Below are positions 1-6,178 of a stretch of DNA of 11,691 bases, piece after piece (within the stretch, counting starts at the first letter, position 1; each line of letters begins with the position of its first letter). Source of the stretch: Desulfobacterales bacterium (lineage in GTDB: Bacteria; Desulfobacterota; DSM-4660; Desulfatiglandales; JALVZP01). The stretch is from the NCBI GenBank assembly GCA_027064285.1, contig JAMOPX010000149.1, positions 1 through 11,691 of the forward strand, given 5' to 3'. Made by a program: the position numbers and the translations under genes. The notes under the pieces were generated by a model that was not told the DNA's origin, ran no database searches, and saw only the letters and a program-made list of their open reading frames with translations.

Positions 1-108
1 AGGTATTGCTATTGCCGCAAGTATTCCTATAATGGCAATAACAATCATTAATTCAATTAATGTAAAGCCTTTTTTATTTTTAAATATTCTCATGATTCTT
101 TTTAACAT
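1..108 (-). CDS. Type IV pilin / pseudopilin, N-terminal part (C-terminus outside window)
   Basis: The visible 36 residues hold a complete class III signal: a short basic leader (MLKRIMRIFKNKKG), the prepilin peptidase site G14/F15, then FTLIELMIV with the conserved Glu at +5 of the mature protein, and a continuous hydrophobic helix (AIIGILAAIAIP). This is the membrane-extracted, N-methylated helix of type IV pilins and type II secretion pseudopilins. The start at 108 is favoured by a GGAGG at 117-121, 8 nt upstream. An internal Met codon at 93 would give a shorter leader but has no Shine-Dalgarno site. The globular domain lies beyond position 1, so a major pilin, minor pilin and pseudopilin cannot be told apart. 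The CGGC-domain gene lies upstream on the same strand, 168 bp away. Confidence 0.9.
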   Translation of the reverse strand, partial: MLKRIMRIFKNKKGFTLIELMIVIAIIGILAAIAIP

Positions 109-276
109 AATCTAAACCTCCTTTTTTAATCTTCTTTATGGAGAAATTAAAATACAATCAAAATAGAATCACCCCCTCTTTTTTTATAAACTTCTTCCGT
201 TGCAGAAGAATTAAGTTACACAAAAACATACCTTATCACATATGGCGAAATTTTATGTAATGCTACAAGTCCACTA

Positions 277-636
277 TTACCATGGATGTGTACCAACTAT
301 TACCTCTTTTCCAAACTTATTTTCCAGTTTCTTTTTTAGCTCTGATATATCTATCGGACATTTTGCTGTTTCAGTCGCCTTAACAATGCAGGTACCAATA
401 AATATGTAATCAAAATCTACATTGTATTGATTACATATATCCTTTATTAACCCCATTTTTGGCATAACCAATCCCGGACAATCTCCACAAGTAGTCATTC
501 CTATTACATTAAGTTCTTCATCTTTGAAGCGGGAAAACTCTCCTTCTCTCTCTTTAATAGCCTTGAAACACTTTATACATCCTATGCAACTAATATCCCT
601 TATTTTATTGCACGATAGAATCAATACATTTGCCAT
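277..636 (-). CDS. CGGC-domain cysteine-rich putative metal-binding protein
   Basis: This is a 119-residue soluble protein with nine cysteines (C9, C17, C20, C23, C50, C53, C68, C83, C93) and no signal peptide or membrane segment. The cluster SCIGCIKC near residues 16-23, the central TTCGDCPG (49-55) and the C-terminal THPW fit the CGGC domain family (PF08821), which is suspected of binding zinc or another metal; no enzymatic role is established. The eponymous CGGC reads CGDC here, with both cysteines kept. Length is typical for a stand-alone domain. The ATG at 636 has a strong AAGGAGG site about 7 nt upstream. It is transcribed in the same direction as the pilin but the gap is wide, so a shared transcript is uncertain. 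The family call rests on the cysteine pattern. Confidence 0.75.
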   Translation of the reverse strand: MANVLILSCNKIRDISCIGCIKCFKAIKEREGEFSRFKDEELNVIGMTTCGDCPGLVMPKMGLIKDICNQYNVDFDYIFIGTCIVKATETAKCPIDISELKKKLENKFGKEVIVGTHPW

Positions 637-706
637 CTTCTCCCCTCCTTCTATATTATTTCATTCTCTATAAATAAAATATTGTGATAAGTCAATTGTA
701 ATTGGA

Positions 707-773
707 GGCTGTTTGAAAAATATTTCGAATAAACTCAGTGCGAGTTAAAATTATTTACTGACCTTACACAAAA
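707..773 (+). repeat. Left copy of a non-coding repeat bounding the sulfotransferase cassette
   Basis: Two blocks recur, in opposite orientation, on the far side of the next two genes. The outer block GGCTGTTTGAAAAAT (707-721) matches the reverse complement of 2930-2944 at 13 of 15 positions. The inner block ACTGACCTTACACAAA (757-772) matches the reverse complement of 2880-2895 at 14 of 16. The distance between block starts is 50 nt here and 49 nt there, so the copies are collinear and most likely homologous, with a poorly conserved middle. Such ends (GGCTGTTnnAAAAA) are reminiscent of insertion-sequence or MITE termini, but no transposase lies between them. Confidence 0.65.
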
Positions 774-786
774 AAGATGGTATTAT
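758..786 (+). promoter_or_regulatory. Candidate sigma-70-type promoter of the sulfotransferase operon
   Basis: CTGACC at 758-763 (4 of 6 matches to TTGACA) is followed by a 17-nt spacer and TATTAT at 781-786 (5 of 6 matches to TATAAT). This would give a leader of about 30 nt that includes the AAGGAGG ribosome binding site at 811-817. The -35 box lies inside the conserved inner block of the flanking repeat. Confidence 0.45.
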
Positions 787-823
787 TTAATAATAACATA
801 TGATGTAGATAAGGAGGAACAAT

Positions 824-1456
824 ATGTCTATAATTGTAACAGGACTTCCTCGCTCTGGAACATCAATGATGATGAGAATGTTAAAAGAAGGAGGAATTCC
901 GATTCTTACAGATAATAAAAGACAACCAGATGAACATAACCCTTATGGTTACTTTGAGCTTGAGAAAGTAAAATATGATCTTTCGTGGGTGAGTGAAGCC
1001 GAAGGAAAGGCTGTTAAATTAGTAACTATGCTTCTTAAAAAGCTTCCATCAGATAATGAATTTTATGTGATATTTATGGAAAGGAATATAAGTGAAATTG
1101 TTAAATCACAAAAAGAAATGCTTGAAAAAAATGGTAAAAAGATGAAATATCCTGAAGAGGAATTGGAAAAAATTTATTTAAGTCATTTAAAAGAGATAAA
1201 GCAGTGGATCTCAGAAAAAGACAACTTTAAAGTATTGTATGTCTCATATAATGAAGCAATAGAAAATCCAAAGAAGATTGCTTTAAAGATTAAAGAGTTT
1301 TTAAGAAAAGATATGAATATAGAAAGGATGATTAAAGCTGTGGATAAAAAACTTTATAGAAAAAAAGCAAAAGAGAAAGATATTGAGGAACAGCAAGTAA
1401 AAAGAGAAGATGAAGAAAAGATAAAAGAACAATTAGAAGCATTAGGGTATCTATGA
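824..1456 (+). CDS. Sulfotransferase-family protein (PAPS-dependent type)
   Basis: The 210-residue cytoplasmic protein starts with a beta strand and P-loop-like GLPRSGTSMM (residues 7-16), the 5'-phosphosulfate binding loop of PAPS-dependent sulfotransferases. A second family element, YVIFMERNISEIVKSQ (about residues 81-96), carries the Arg and Ser expected to contact the 3'-phosphate. The acceptor-binding part is small compared with typical enzymes of 250-300 residues, and the last 50 residues are a highly charged Lys/Glu helix ending in LEALGYL. The substrate cannot be predicted; a lipid, glycan or small metabolite is possible. The start is supported by AAGGAGG at 811-817. The stop overlaps the start of the next gene by 4 bp (ATGA), which implies translational coupling. 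Transfer chemistry is inferred from the loop motif alone; a kinase-like P-loop relative is the main alternative. Confidence 0.8.
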   Translation: MSIIVTGLPRSGTSMMMRMLKEGGIPILTDNKRQPDEHNPYGYFELEKVKYDLSWVSEAEGKAVKLVTMLLKKLPSDNEFYVIFMERNISEIVKSQKEMLEKNGKKMKYPEEELEKIYLSHLKEIKQWISEKDNFKVLYVSYNEAIENPKKIALKIKEFLRKDMNIERMIKAVDKKLYRKKAKEKDIEEQQVKREDEEKIKEQLEALGYL

Positions 1457-2748
1457 TATTTAATCCTTTTAAGAAAAAGCAAAAAAAAGTTTTAATAATA
1501 GGTTTAGATGGGGTTCCATATTCTCTTTTAAAAAGGCTTATAGAAAAGGGAAAACTTCCTACACTAAAAGAAATATTTTCTAAAGGGAATTTTTCAAGGA
1601 TTACTGTAACTATTCCTGAGATTTCCTCTGTATCCTGGTCTTCTTTTATGACAGGCAAGGATCCGAGTTTTCACGGAATATATGGCTTTACTGATATATT
1701 GCCTGGAACATATAAGATGTACTTTCCGAATTTTCTTGACCTTAAAGCAGAAACAATCTTTGATGAGATAGGAAAAAAAGGAAAAAGATCAGTAGTAATA
1801 AACCTTCCCGCCACTTATCCTGCTAAGAAGATTTCAGGAGTTCTTATTTCAGGCTTTGTTGCTTTAAGGTTGGAAAAAGCTGTTTTTCCCAAAGAAATCC
1901 TTTCAAAGTTAAAAGAATTTGGTTACAAAATAGATGTAGACACTAAAAGAGGAAAAGAAGATTATGACTTCCTTATGAAGGATTTATTTTCTACCTTAGA
2001 AAAAAGAAGAAAAGTGGCCCTTTGGCTTTGGGAAAACCAAATTTGGGATTTATTTATGATTGTTATAACAGGAACAGACAGAATCCAGCATTTTCTGTTT
2101 GATGCTTTTTTGGATATAGATCATCCATATAGCGAATTATTTTTAAAGTATTTTCAGAAAATAGACAGTTTTGTAGCTGAAATGTATGAAAAGTATAAAA
2201 AACTTCCTGAAGAAAAGACTTTTTTCATGCTTTCTGACCATGGATTTACAGGAATAGAAACAGAAGTATATATAAACAGATGGCTTTATGAAAATGGTTA
2301 TTTAAAGCTTTCTCCAAGTCCTAAAACGATCTCTGATATACAAGAAGGAACTGTTGCCTTTGCTCTTGACCCCTCAAGGATATATATCAATCTAAAAGGA
2401 AAGTTTCCCTTAGGAAAGGTTGAGAAAAAAGACTATGAAAAGGTAAGAGAAGAGTTAAAGAAAGGCTTACTTGAAATGAAATATAAGAGAAGATCTGTTA
2501 TAAAAAAAGTTTTCTTTAAAGAGGACTTATTTAGCGGGCCTTATCTTGAATTTGCACCTGATATTGTTCTCCTTTCTAATTATGGATTTGATCTAAAAGC
2601 TTCGGTGCAAAAAGCACATATTTTTGGAAGAAGTAACCTTACAGGAATGCATACATATGATGACGCATTTTTCTTTTGTGAGAATAAAGAAATAGACTGT
2701 AAAACAATATTTGAAGCAAAAGAAAAAATAGAAAAAGTTCTATGTTAG
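1453..2748 (+). CDS. Alkaline-phosphatase-superfamily phosphohydrolase / type I phosphodiesterase
   Basis: A 431-residue protein of the type I phosphodiesterase/nucleotide pyrophosphatase branch (PF01663, resembling the COG3379 'predicted phosphohydrolase or phosphomutase' group). Metal-site elements appear in family order: LIIGLDG with D19; the nucleophile region PEISSVSWSSFMTG (residues 55-68), with a Ser near 58-59 as likely nucleophile; GTDRIQH with D209 and H213; SDHGF with D262 and H263; and GMHTYDD with H400. GKLPTLKEI (33-41) and FHGIYGF (73-79) are also typical. There is no signal peptide or membrane anchor, so it is predicted cytoplasmic, unlike secreted ecto-phosphodiesterases. It begins inside the sulfotransferase stop codon. 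Pairing with a sulfotransferase suggests action on one sulfated or phosphorylated metabolite (inference). The substrate is unknown. Confidence 0.88.
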   Translation: MIFNPFKKKQKKVLIIGLDGVPYSLLKRLIEKGKLPTLKEIFSKGNFSRITVTIPEISSVSWSSFMTGKDPSFHGIYGFTDILPGTYKMYFPNFLDLKAETIFDEIGKKGKRSVVINLPATYPAKKISGVLISGFVALRLEKAVFPKEILSKLKEFGYKIDVDTKRGKEDYDFLMKDLFSTLEKRRKVALWLWENQIWDLFMIVITGTDRIQHFLFDAFLDIDHPYSELFLKYFQKIDSFVAEMYEKYKKLPEEKTFFMLSDHGFTGIETEVYINRWLYENGYLKLSPSPKTISDIQEGTVAFALDPSRIYINLKGKFPLGKVEKKDYEKVREELKKGLLEMKYKRRSVIKKVFFKEDLFSGPYLEFAPDIVLLSNYGFDLKASVQKAHIFGRSNLTGMHTYDDAFFFCENKEIDCKTIFEAKEKIEKVLC

Positions 2749-2812
2749 AAAATAAGGGCATTTGGTATAGACATATTCAAGGTATTCATTCTGAGCAGTA
2801 GATGTATTATTA

Positions 2813-2896
2813 GCTGACCTTACGCAAAAGGGTTTATCTCACAAGGGAGGAATGACAATGAATGTGGTATTGGGGCAAATTTGCGTACGGTCAGTT
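2813..2896. repeat. Short imperfect inverted repeat (MITE-like) at the right side of the cassette
   Basis: CTGACCTTACGCAAA at 2814-2828 is matched by the reverse complement of 2880-2894 at 14 of 15 positions, separated by 51 nt. The left arm is also a direct copy (14 of 16) of the inner repeat block at 757-772, so this block occurs three times in the window. The element spans about 81 bp and is flanked by TTA-containing sequence on both sides, too short to claim as a target duplication. Confidence 0.6.
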
Positions 2897-2950
2897 ACTA
2901 ATCAAGAACATATAAACCTGTTCAAAAGGATTTTTCGAACAGGCTTATAA
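2858..2950 (+). CDS. Possible 30-residue small ORF within the repeat
   Basis: GGGAGG at 2845-2850 lies 7 nt before an ATG at 2858 that opens 30 codons, beginning MNVVLGQICVRSV and ending LFKRIFRTGL, then TAA at 2948-2950. The Shine-Dalgarno site and spacing are good, but the ORF runs through the right repeat arm and the following hairpin. It may be a chance reading or the relic of a transposon gene. No family is recognised and no membrane segment is evident. An upstream ATG at 2852 is too close to the Shine-Dalgarno site. Confidence 0.2.
   Translation: MNVVLGQICVRSVTNQEHINLFKRIFRTGL
2880..2949 (-). repeat. Right copy of the cassette-bounding repeat, including a 39-nt hairpin
   Basis: Read on the minus strand this is the inverted counterpart of 707-773. 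Its outer block (2930-2944) lies inside a strong inverted repeat: 2911-2923 pairs with 2937-2949 at 12 of 13 positions around a 13-nt loop whose AAAA and TTTT runs can also pair. There is no U-run on either strand after the stem, so it is not a classical intrinsic terminator, although it lies between convergent genes where one would be expected. Confidence 0.65.
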
Positions 2951-2957
2951 TAATCAT

Positions 2958-2996
2958 ACGCCATTCATCCCATAAAGCTTATGGGCTTTCTGGCGT
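2958..2996. terminator. Nested hairpin overlapping the AI-2E-family stop codon
   Basis: The outer stem ACGCCA (2958-2963) pairs with TGGCGT (2991-2996). After symmetric 5-nt internal loops, the inner stem CCCATAA (2969-2975) pairs with TTATGGG (2979-2985) around loop AGC. Both stems are perfect. The structure includes the final codons and stop of the minus-strand gene (stop at 2979-2981). No U-run follows, so it may act as a transcript 3'-end stabiliser or a weak terminator. Confidence 0.5.
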
Positions 2997-4052
2997 GGAT
3001 TTTTGTAATCTAAGATATTCTGACTTATATATCTCTGCCATAGTAAGGAATATAGTTATAATAAGGGGACCATATATAATCCCCATTATTCCAAAAAGTT
3101 TTATGCCTCCTACTACTCCTAAAAAAACAAGAATAGAATTCATTTTCATACCTTGACCTATAACCTTAGGCTTAATAAAGTATTCTGTTATAGAACTATA
3201 GGTCAGATTATATAGAAAAAATATAACGGCAAATTTTGTCTTGCCCTGAATCATAAGTATAAAAGTAGCAGGCACAAATATAAGAGATGCGCCTACAATA
3301 GGAAGAAATGCCATAAAAGCAATAATAGAACCCCATAATATAGGAGAACCCAAGCCAAACATAAAGAAGCCAATACTTCCCATAATCCCTTGGATGATTC
3401 CAGAGACCCCATTTCCTATTATTATAGCTTTTGCCATTTCTTGAAATTTGTATTCCAGTTTTTCTAACTGCTCTTTTGATAAAGGTGCGAGTTGAATTAT
3501 GTATTCCTTTAATCGATGTCCATCTTTTAAAAGCGCATATATGATTAATATCATAAGAAAAAAGTGAACAAGAAGATTTATTATATTAGAAGCCCCTGAG
3601 CTTATTTGTTTGTACAAAAACAAACCGATTTTTTTCCCTAAGGACTTGGCAATTTTTAGGATTGCATTCACATCCAATTCAATACCAGTAAGTTTTTTTA
3701 TCCTTTCCAATCTTTTTATAAAGGTAGAGTTCTTTCTAAGTCTTTTCTCTATAGATTTAATAGATACAGCATTTGAGGTCTTATTGTAAAATTCAAAAGC
3801 CTCCTGAGATAAGGTCTTAAAAAACCATCCAATAGGGATAACAAGCAGTAAAAGGATAATTCCTGACATAAACAAGGCAGAAGTGTTTATATTTCCTTTT
3901 AATATTCGTGTTACTCTAAGATGGATTGGATAAAAAACACTGGTTATAAGAAGAGCTAATATAATAGAAGGAAAATATGCCCAAAACAGAGAAAAGAGTA
4001 ATATAAAAGAGATAAGAAGCAATATAGTAAAAGCACCAGGTCTATCCTTCAT
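2979..4052 (-). CDS. AI-2E / PerM-family multi-pass membrane transporter
   Basis: From the ATG at 4052 the protein has 357 residues, typical for the AI-2E_transport family (PF01594). It opens with two closely spaced hydrophobic segments, then a third, then a long charged soluble stretch, then a cluster of membrane helices. The second half carries family motifs: FLPIVGASLIFVPATFILM, ITEYFIKPKVIGQGM and the Gly-rich GGIKLFGIMGIIYGP near the end. Characterised members export autoinducer-2 (TqsA) or act as Na+(Li+)/H+ antiporters, so the substrate here is open. The frame extends 13 codons upstream to a TTG at 4091 (KKQKTKNYTLQ-type, Lys-rich); neither start has a convincing Shine-Dalgarno site. 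The ATG directly before the first membrane helix is preferred. It diverges from enolase and converges on the cassette. Confidence 0.87.
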   Translation of the reverse strand: MKDRPGAFTILLLISFILLFSLFWAYFPSIILALLITSVFYPIHLRVTRILKGNINTSALFMSGIILLLLVIPIGWFFKTLSQEAFEFYNKTSNAVSIKSIEKRLRKNSTFIKRLERIKKLTGIELDVNAILKIAKSLGKKIGLFLYKQISSGASNIINLLVHFFLMILIIYALLKDGHRLKEYIIQLAPLSKEQLEKLEYKFQEMAKAIIIGNGVSGIIQGIMGSIGFFMFGLGSPILWGSIIAFMAFLPIVGASLIFVPATFILMIQGKTKFAVIFFLYNLTYSSITEYFIKPKVIGQGMKMNSILVFLGVVGGIKLFGIMGIIYGPLIITIFLTMAEIYKSEYLRLQKSTPESP

Positions 4053-4144
4053 CTGAAGTGTATAATTTTTTGTTTTTTGTTTTTTATTCAAAATTCAAAG
4101 TAAAAGTATTTAAAAAACTTAAAAATTTTCAAACTACATTCTGC

Positions 4145-4173
4145 TTGTTATTTTGTTTATAAAATGCTATTTT
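4145..4173 (+). promoter_or_regulatory. Candidate sigma-70-type promoter of enolase
   Basis: TTGTTA (4145-4150, 4 of 6 to consensus) and TATTTT (4168-4173, 4 of 6) are separated by 17 nt in the AT-rich 153-bp gap between the divergent AI-2E-family gene and eno. The leader would be about 25 nt, with GAGGG just before the ATG. The match is modest and the surrounding AT bias raises the chance of a false hit. Confidence 0.35.
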
Positions 4174-4205
4174 AGCTGAAAAAATTATTAAGACAAGAGG
4201 GAAAA

Positions 4206-5474
4206 ATGGAACAGATAAAAGAAATTAGAGCAAGAGAAATTTTGGATTCTCGAGGAAATCCTACCGTAGAAGCAGATGTGATTCTCACAAATGGGATAAT
4301 AGGAAGAGCTGCTGTTCCCTCAGGTGCATCTACAGGGAAATACGAAGCAATAGAGCTTAGGGATAAAAGAAAAAAAAGATATAGAGGGAAAGGTGTAGAA
4401 AAGGCAGTTCAAAATATTGAATCAATTATCGCACCTGCTCTTAAAGGAATGGATCCTACTGATCAGAGACTAATAGACAGTACCATGATAGAGCTGGATG
4501 GAACTCCTAATAAGGCAAAATTAGGAGCAAATGCTATACTTGCTGTATCCTTAGCTGTAGCAAGAGCTGCTGCCAAATTACATGATCTTCCGCTTTATAA
4601 GTATCTCGGTGGGCCAAACGCCTGTAGACTTCCAGTACCCATGATGAATATCCTAAATGGTGGTCTCCACTCTGATAATAACATAGATTTTCAAGAATTT
4701 ATGATAATGCCTGTTGGTGCTAATAGCTTTAAGGAAGCTTTGCGTATAGGAGCAGAAGTATTTCATACATTGGCAGAAGTGCTAAAAGAAAAAGGATATT
4801 CAACTGCAGTAGGAGACGAAGGAGGTTTTGCACCTTCTCTTGAATCTAATGAAGAGCCATTAAAGATGATCATAGAGGCTATAGAAAAGGCAGGATACAA
4901 GCCAGGAACAGACGTAGCCATTGCTCTTGATCCAGCTGCATCCTCTCTTTACAAGGGTGGAAAATATGTATTTTTTAAATCTGATAACTCAGAACACGCT
5001 GCAGAAGAATTGATAAAATTATATGAGGACTGGATTAAGAAATATCCCATTTTATCTATTGAGGATGGACTTGCTGAAAACGACTGGTCTGGATGGAAAA
5101 AGATGACCAAGAAACTTGGAAATAAGATCCAGATAGTTGGAGATGATCTATTTGTAACAAATACCAAAAGGATAAAGAAAGGGATAGATGAAAATGCTGC
5201 AAATGCGGTTCTTATAAAATTAAATCAGATAGGCACTCTTACAGAGACCTTAGAAGCAATAAGATTAGCATATAAAGCAGGGTGGAATGCTGTAATATCT
5301 CATCGTTCAGGAGAAACAGAAGATACCTTTATTGCAGATCTTGCTGTTGCTACAGGTACAGGACAGATAAAAACAGGGTCTCTTTGCCGTTCTGAAAGGG
5401 TATGTAAGTACAATCAGCTCCTCAGGATAGAAGAAGAGTTAGGGAATCAGGCTATTTTTGGCTGGGGAATCTGA
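4206..5474 (+). CDS. eno: Enolase (phosphopyruvate hydratase)
   Basis: It interconverts 2-phosphoglycerate and phosphoenolpyruvate in glycolysis and gluconeogenesis. The 422 residues are close to full family length and all catalytic groups are visible. The N-terminal REILDSRGNPTVE and the SGASTGKYEA mobile loop (39-48) are present. The general acid/base is E205 in VGDEGGF. Mg2+ ligands are D242 (ALDPA), E286 (SIEDGLAE) and D313 (VGDDLFVTN). The catalytic base is K338 (LIKLNQIGT), and the substrate loop is SHRSGETED (365-373). All sit 4 residues earlier than in the E. coli enzyme. NGGLHSDNNIDFQEF is slightly unusual in having Leu at a variable position. Start ATG with GAGGG upstream. Its last 36 bp overlap the convergent cobU end. 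It appears to be monocistronic, with its own candidate promoter. Confidence 0.99.
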   Translation: MEQIKEIRAREILDSRGNPTVEADVILTNGIIGRAAVPSGASTGKYEAIELRDKRKKRYRGKGVEKAVQNIESIIAPALKGMDPTDQRLIDSTMIELDGTPNKAKLGANAILAVSLAVARAAAKLHDLPLYKYLGGPNACRLPVPMMNILNGGLHSDNNIDFQEFMIMPVGANSFKEALRIGAEVFHTLAEVLKEKGYSTAVGDEGGFAPSLESNEEPLKMIIEAIEKAGYKPGTDVAIALDPAASSLYKGGKYVFFKSDNSEHAAEELIKLYEDWIKKYPILSIEDGLAENDWSGWKKMTKKLGNKIQIVGDDLFVTNTKRIKKGIDENAANAVLIKLNQIGTLTETLEAIRLAYKAGWNAVISHRSGETEDTFIADLAVATGTGQIKTGSLCRSERVCKYNQLLRIEEELGNQAIFGWGI

Positions 5475-5978
5475 TTTAATAAAAAGTGGGATTCCAGCTA
5501 TCATAAATATGACCTTTTTTGAAATCTGAGCGATCTCTTTATTTGCAGTAGCTAAGTAATACCTGTATTTTCTGCTTTCTGTTTCTACTGGCACAATTCC
5601 TAAGCCCACTTCATTACTTACAACAACAATTGTACCTGAAGCATGTGAGATTGCCTTTTTTAAAACCTGAACCTCTTTTTCTACTTCAGCCCCTTCGAAC
5701 ATGAGATTATTTATCCAAAAGGTTAGACAATCCAGAAGGATAACAGAATCCGCCTCCGAAAACTCATTTATTCTTTGTCCTATATACAAAGGCTCTTCCA
5801 CTGTAATCCAATCAGCACCTCTCTCTTCTCTATGTCTTTTTATTTTCTCTCTTGTTTCGTTATCTACAGGCAAGGCAGTAGCTAAGAATATCTTTTTTTT
5901 GAAACTTTTACATATGCTTAGTGCATAACTGCTTTTCCCACTTCCTGCCCCACCAAGAATTAATATACACTCAGCCAT
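5439..5978 (-). CDS. cobU: Adenosylcobinamide kinase / adenosylcobinamide-phosphate guanylyltransferase
   Basis: The bifunctional enzyme phosphorylates adenosylcobinamide and then transfers GMP to it, the nucleotide-loop step of cobalamin synthesis and salvage. The 179 residues show a P-loop GGAGSGKS (9-16); FLATALPVDNE (31-41); KRHREERGADWITVEEP (47-63), where H49 matches the guanylylated His of the Salmonella enzyme; LLDCLTFWINNL (81-92); SNEVGLGIVP (121-130); and a terminal VIFMIAGIPLFIK. The usual RrFRDLAGrlNQ segment is diverged (RKYRYYLATANKE) but collinear. The ATG at 5978 has AGGGTGA upstream. No other cobalamin genes are nearby and no cobalamin riboswitch was recognised upstream, so it may serve cobinamide salvage or depend on cob genes elsewhere. 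Its final 12 codons overlap enolase antisense. Confidence 0.96.
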   Translation of the reverse strand: MAECILILGGAGSGKSSYALSICKSFKKKIFLATALPVDNETREKIKRHREERGADWITVEEPLYIGQRINEFSEADSVILLDCLTFWINNLMFEGAEVEKEVQVLKKAISHASGTIVVVSNEVGLGIVPVETESRKYRYYLATANKEIAQISKKVIFMIAGIPLFIKSDSPAKNSLIP

Positions 5979-6123
5979 TTATATCACCCTAATTTTATAT
6001 AGCTATCTGCAATTATGCGAATAACTATTAAAAAATTGTTTTCCTTATTATATTATATAATATCAAATAATCTTGCGGAATAAAAACATATTTTCTCTTT
6101 TTTCTACAACTTCCCTCTTCTTG

Positions 6124-6147
6124 AAAAGTTCTTTATAAGGGACTTTT
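6124..6147 (+). terminator. Terminator-like hairpin in the cobU-cytochrome gap
   Basis: AAAAGTTC (6124-6131) pairs with GGACTTTT (6140-6147), eight pairs including one G-U, around an 8-nt loop containing TTATAA. The stem runs into a T-rich tail (to 6156) on the plus strand. No plus-strand gene ends just upstream, so if functional it would stop read-through or, in antisense, fold in a cobU leader. Confidence 0.3.
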
Positions 6148-6158
6148 TCTCTCTTAAT

Positions 6159-6178
6159 TAAGACAAGTACTTGTCTTA
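6159..6178. promoter_or_regulatory. Perfect 20-bp palindrome, possible operator
   Basis: TAAGACAAGT at 6159-6168 is followed directly by its exact reverse complement. In random sequence of equal base use, about 0.01 such sites would be expected in a window this size. A gapless two-fold symmetric site is typical of dimeric repressors. It lies 181 bp upstream of cobU and 242 bp upstream of the cytochrome start, at the left edge of the GC-rich islet. The binding protein is unknown. Confidence 0.4.

Noticed and set aside
192..210. TTCTTC/GAAGAA hairpin between the CGGC gene and pilin as a terminator
   Set aside because: The 6-bp stem with 7-nt loop is short and lacks a U-tract in the minus-strand direction in which both genes are read.
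1332..1658. 108-codon minus-strand frame across the sulfotransferase-phosphohydrolase junction
   Set aside because: It is a shadow of two well-supported genes, with Leu/Phe-rich composition typical of antisense of Lys/Glu-rich coding DNA.
4053..4091. 13-codon N-terminal extension of the AI-2E-family protein from TTG
   Set aside because: It is a Lys-rich low-complexity stretch from A-rich DNA with no Shine-Dalgarno site; the ATG at 4052 precedes the first membrane helix. Not firmly excluded, because that ATG also lacks a clear site.
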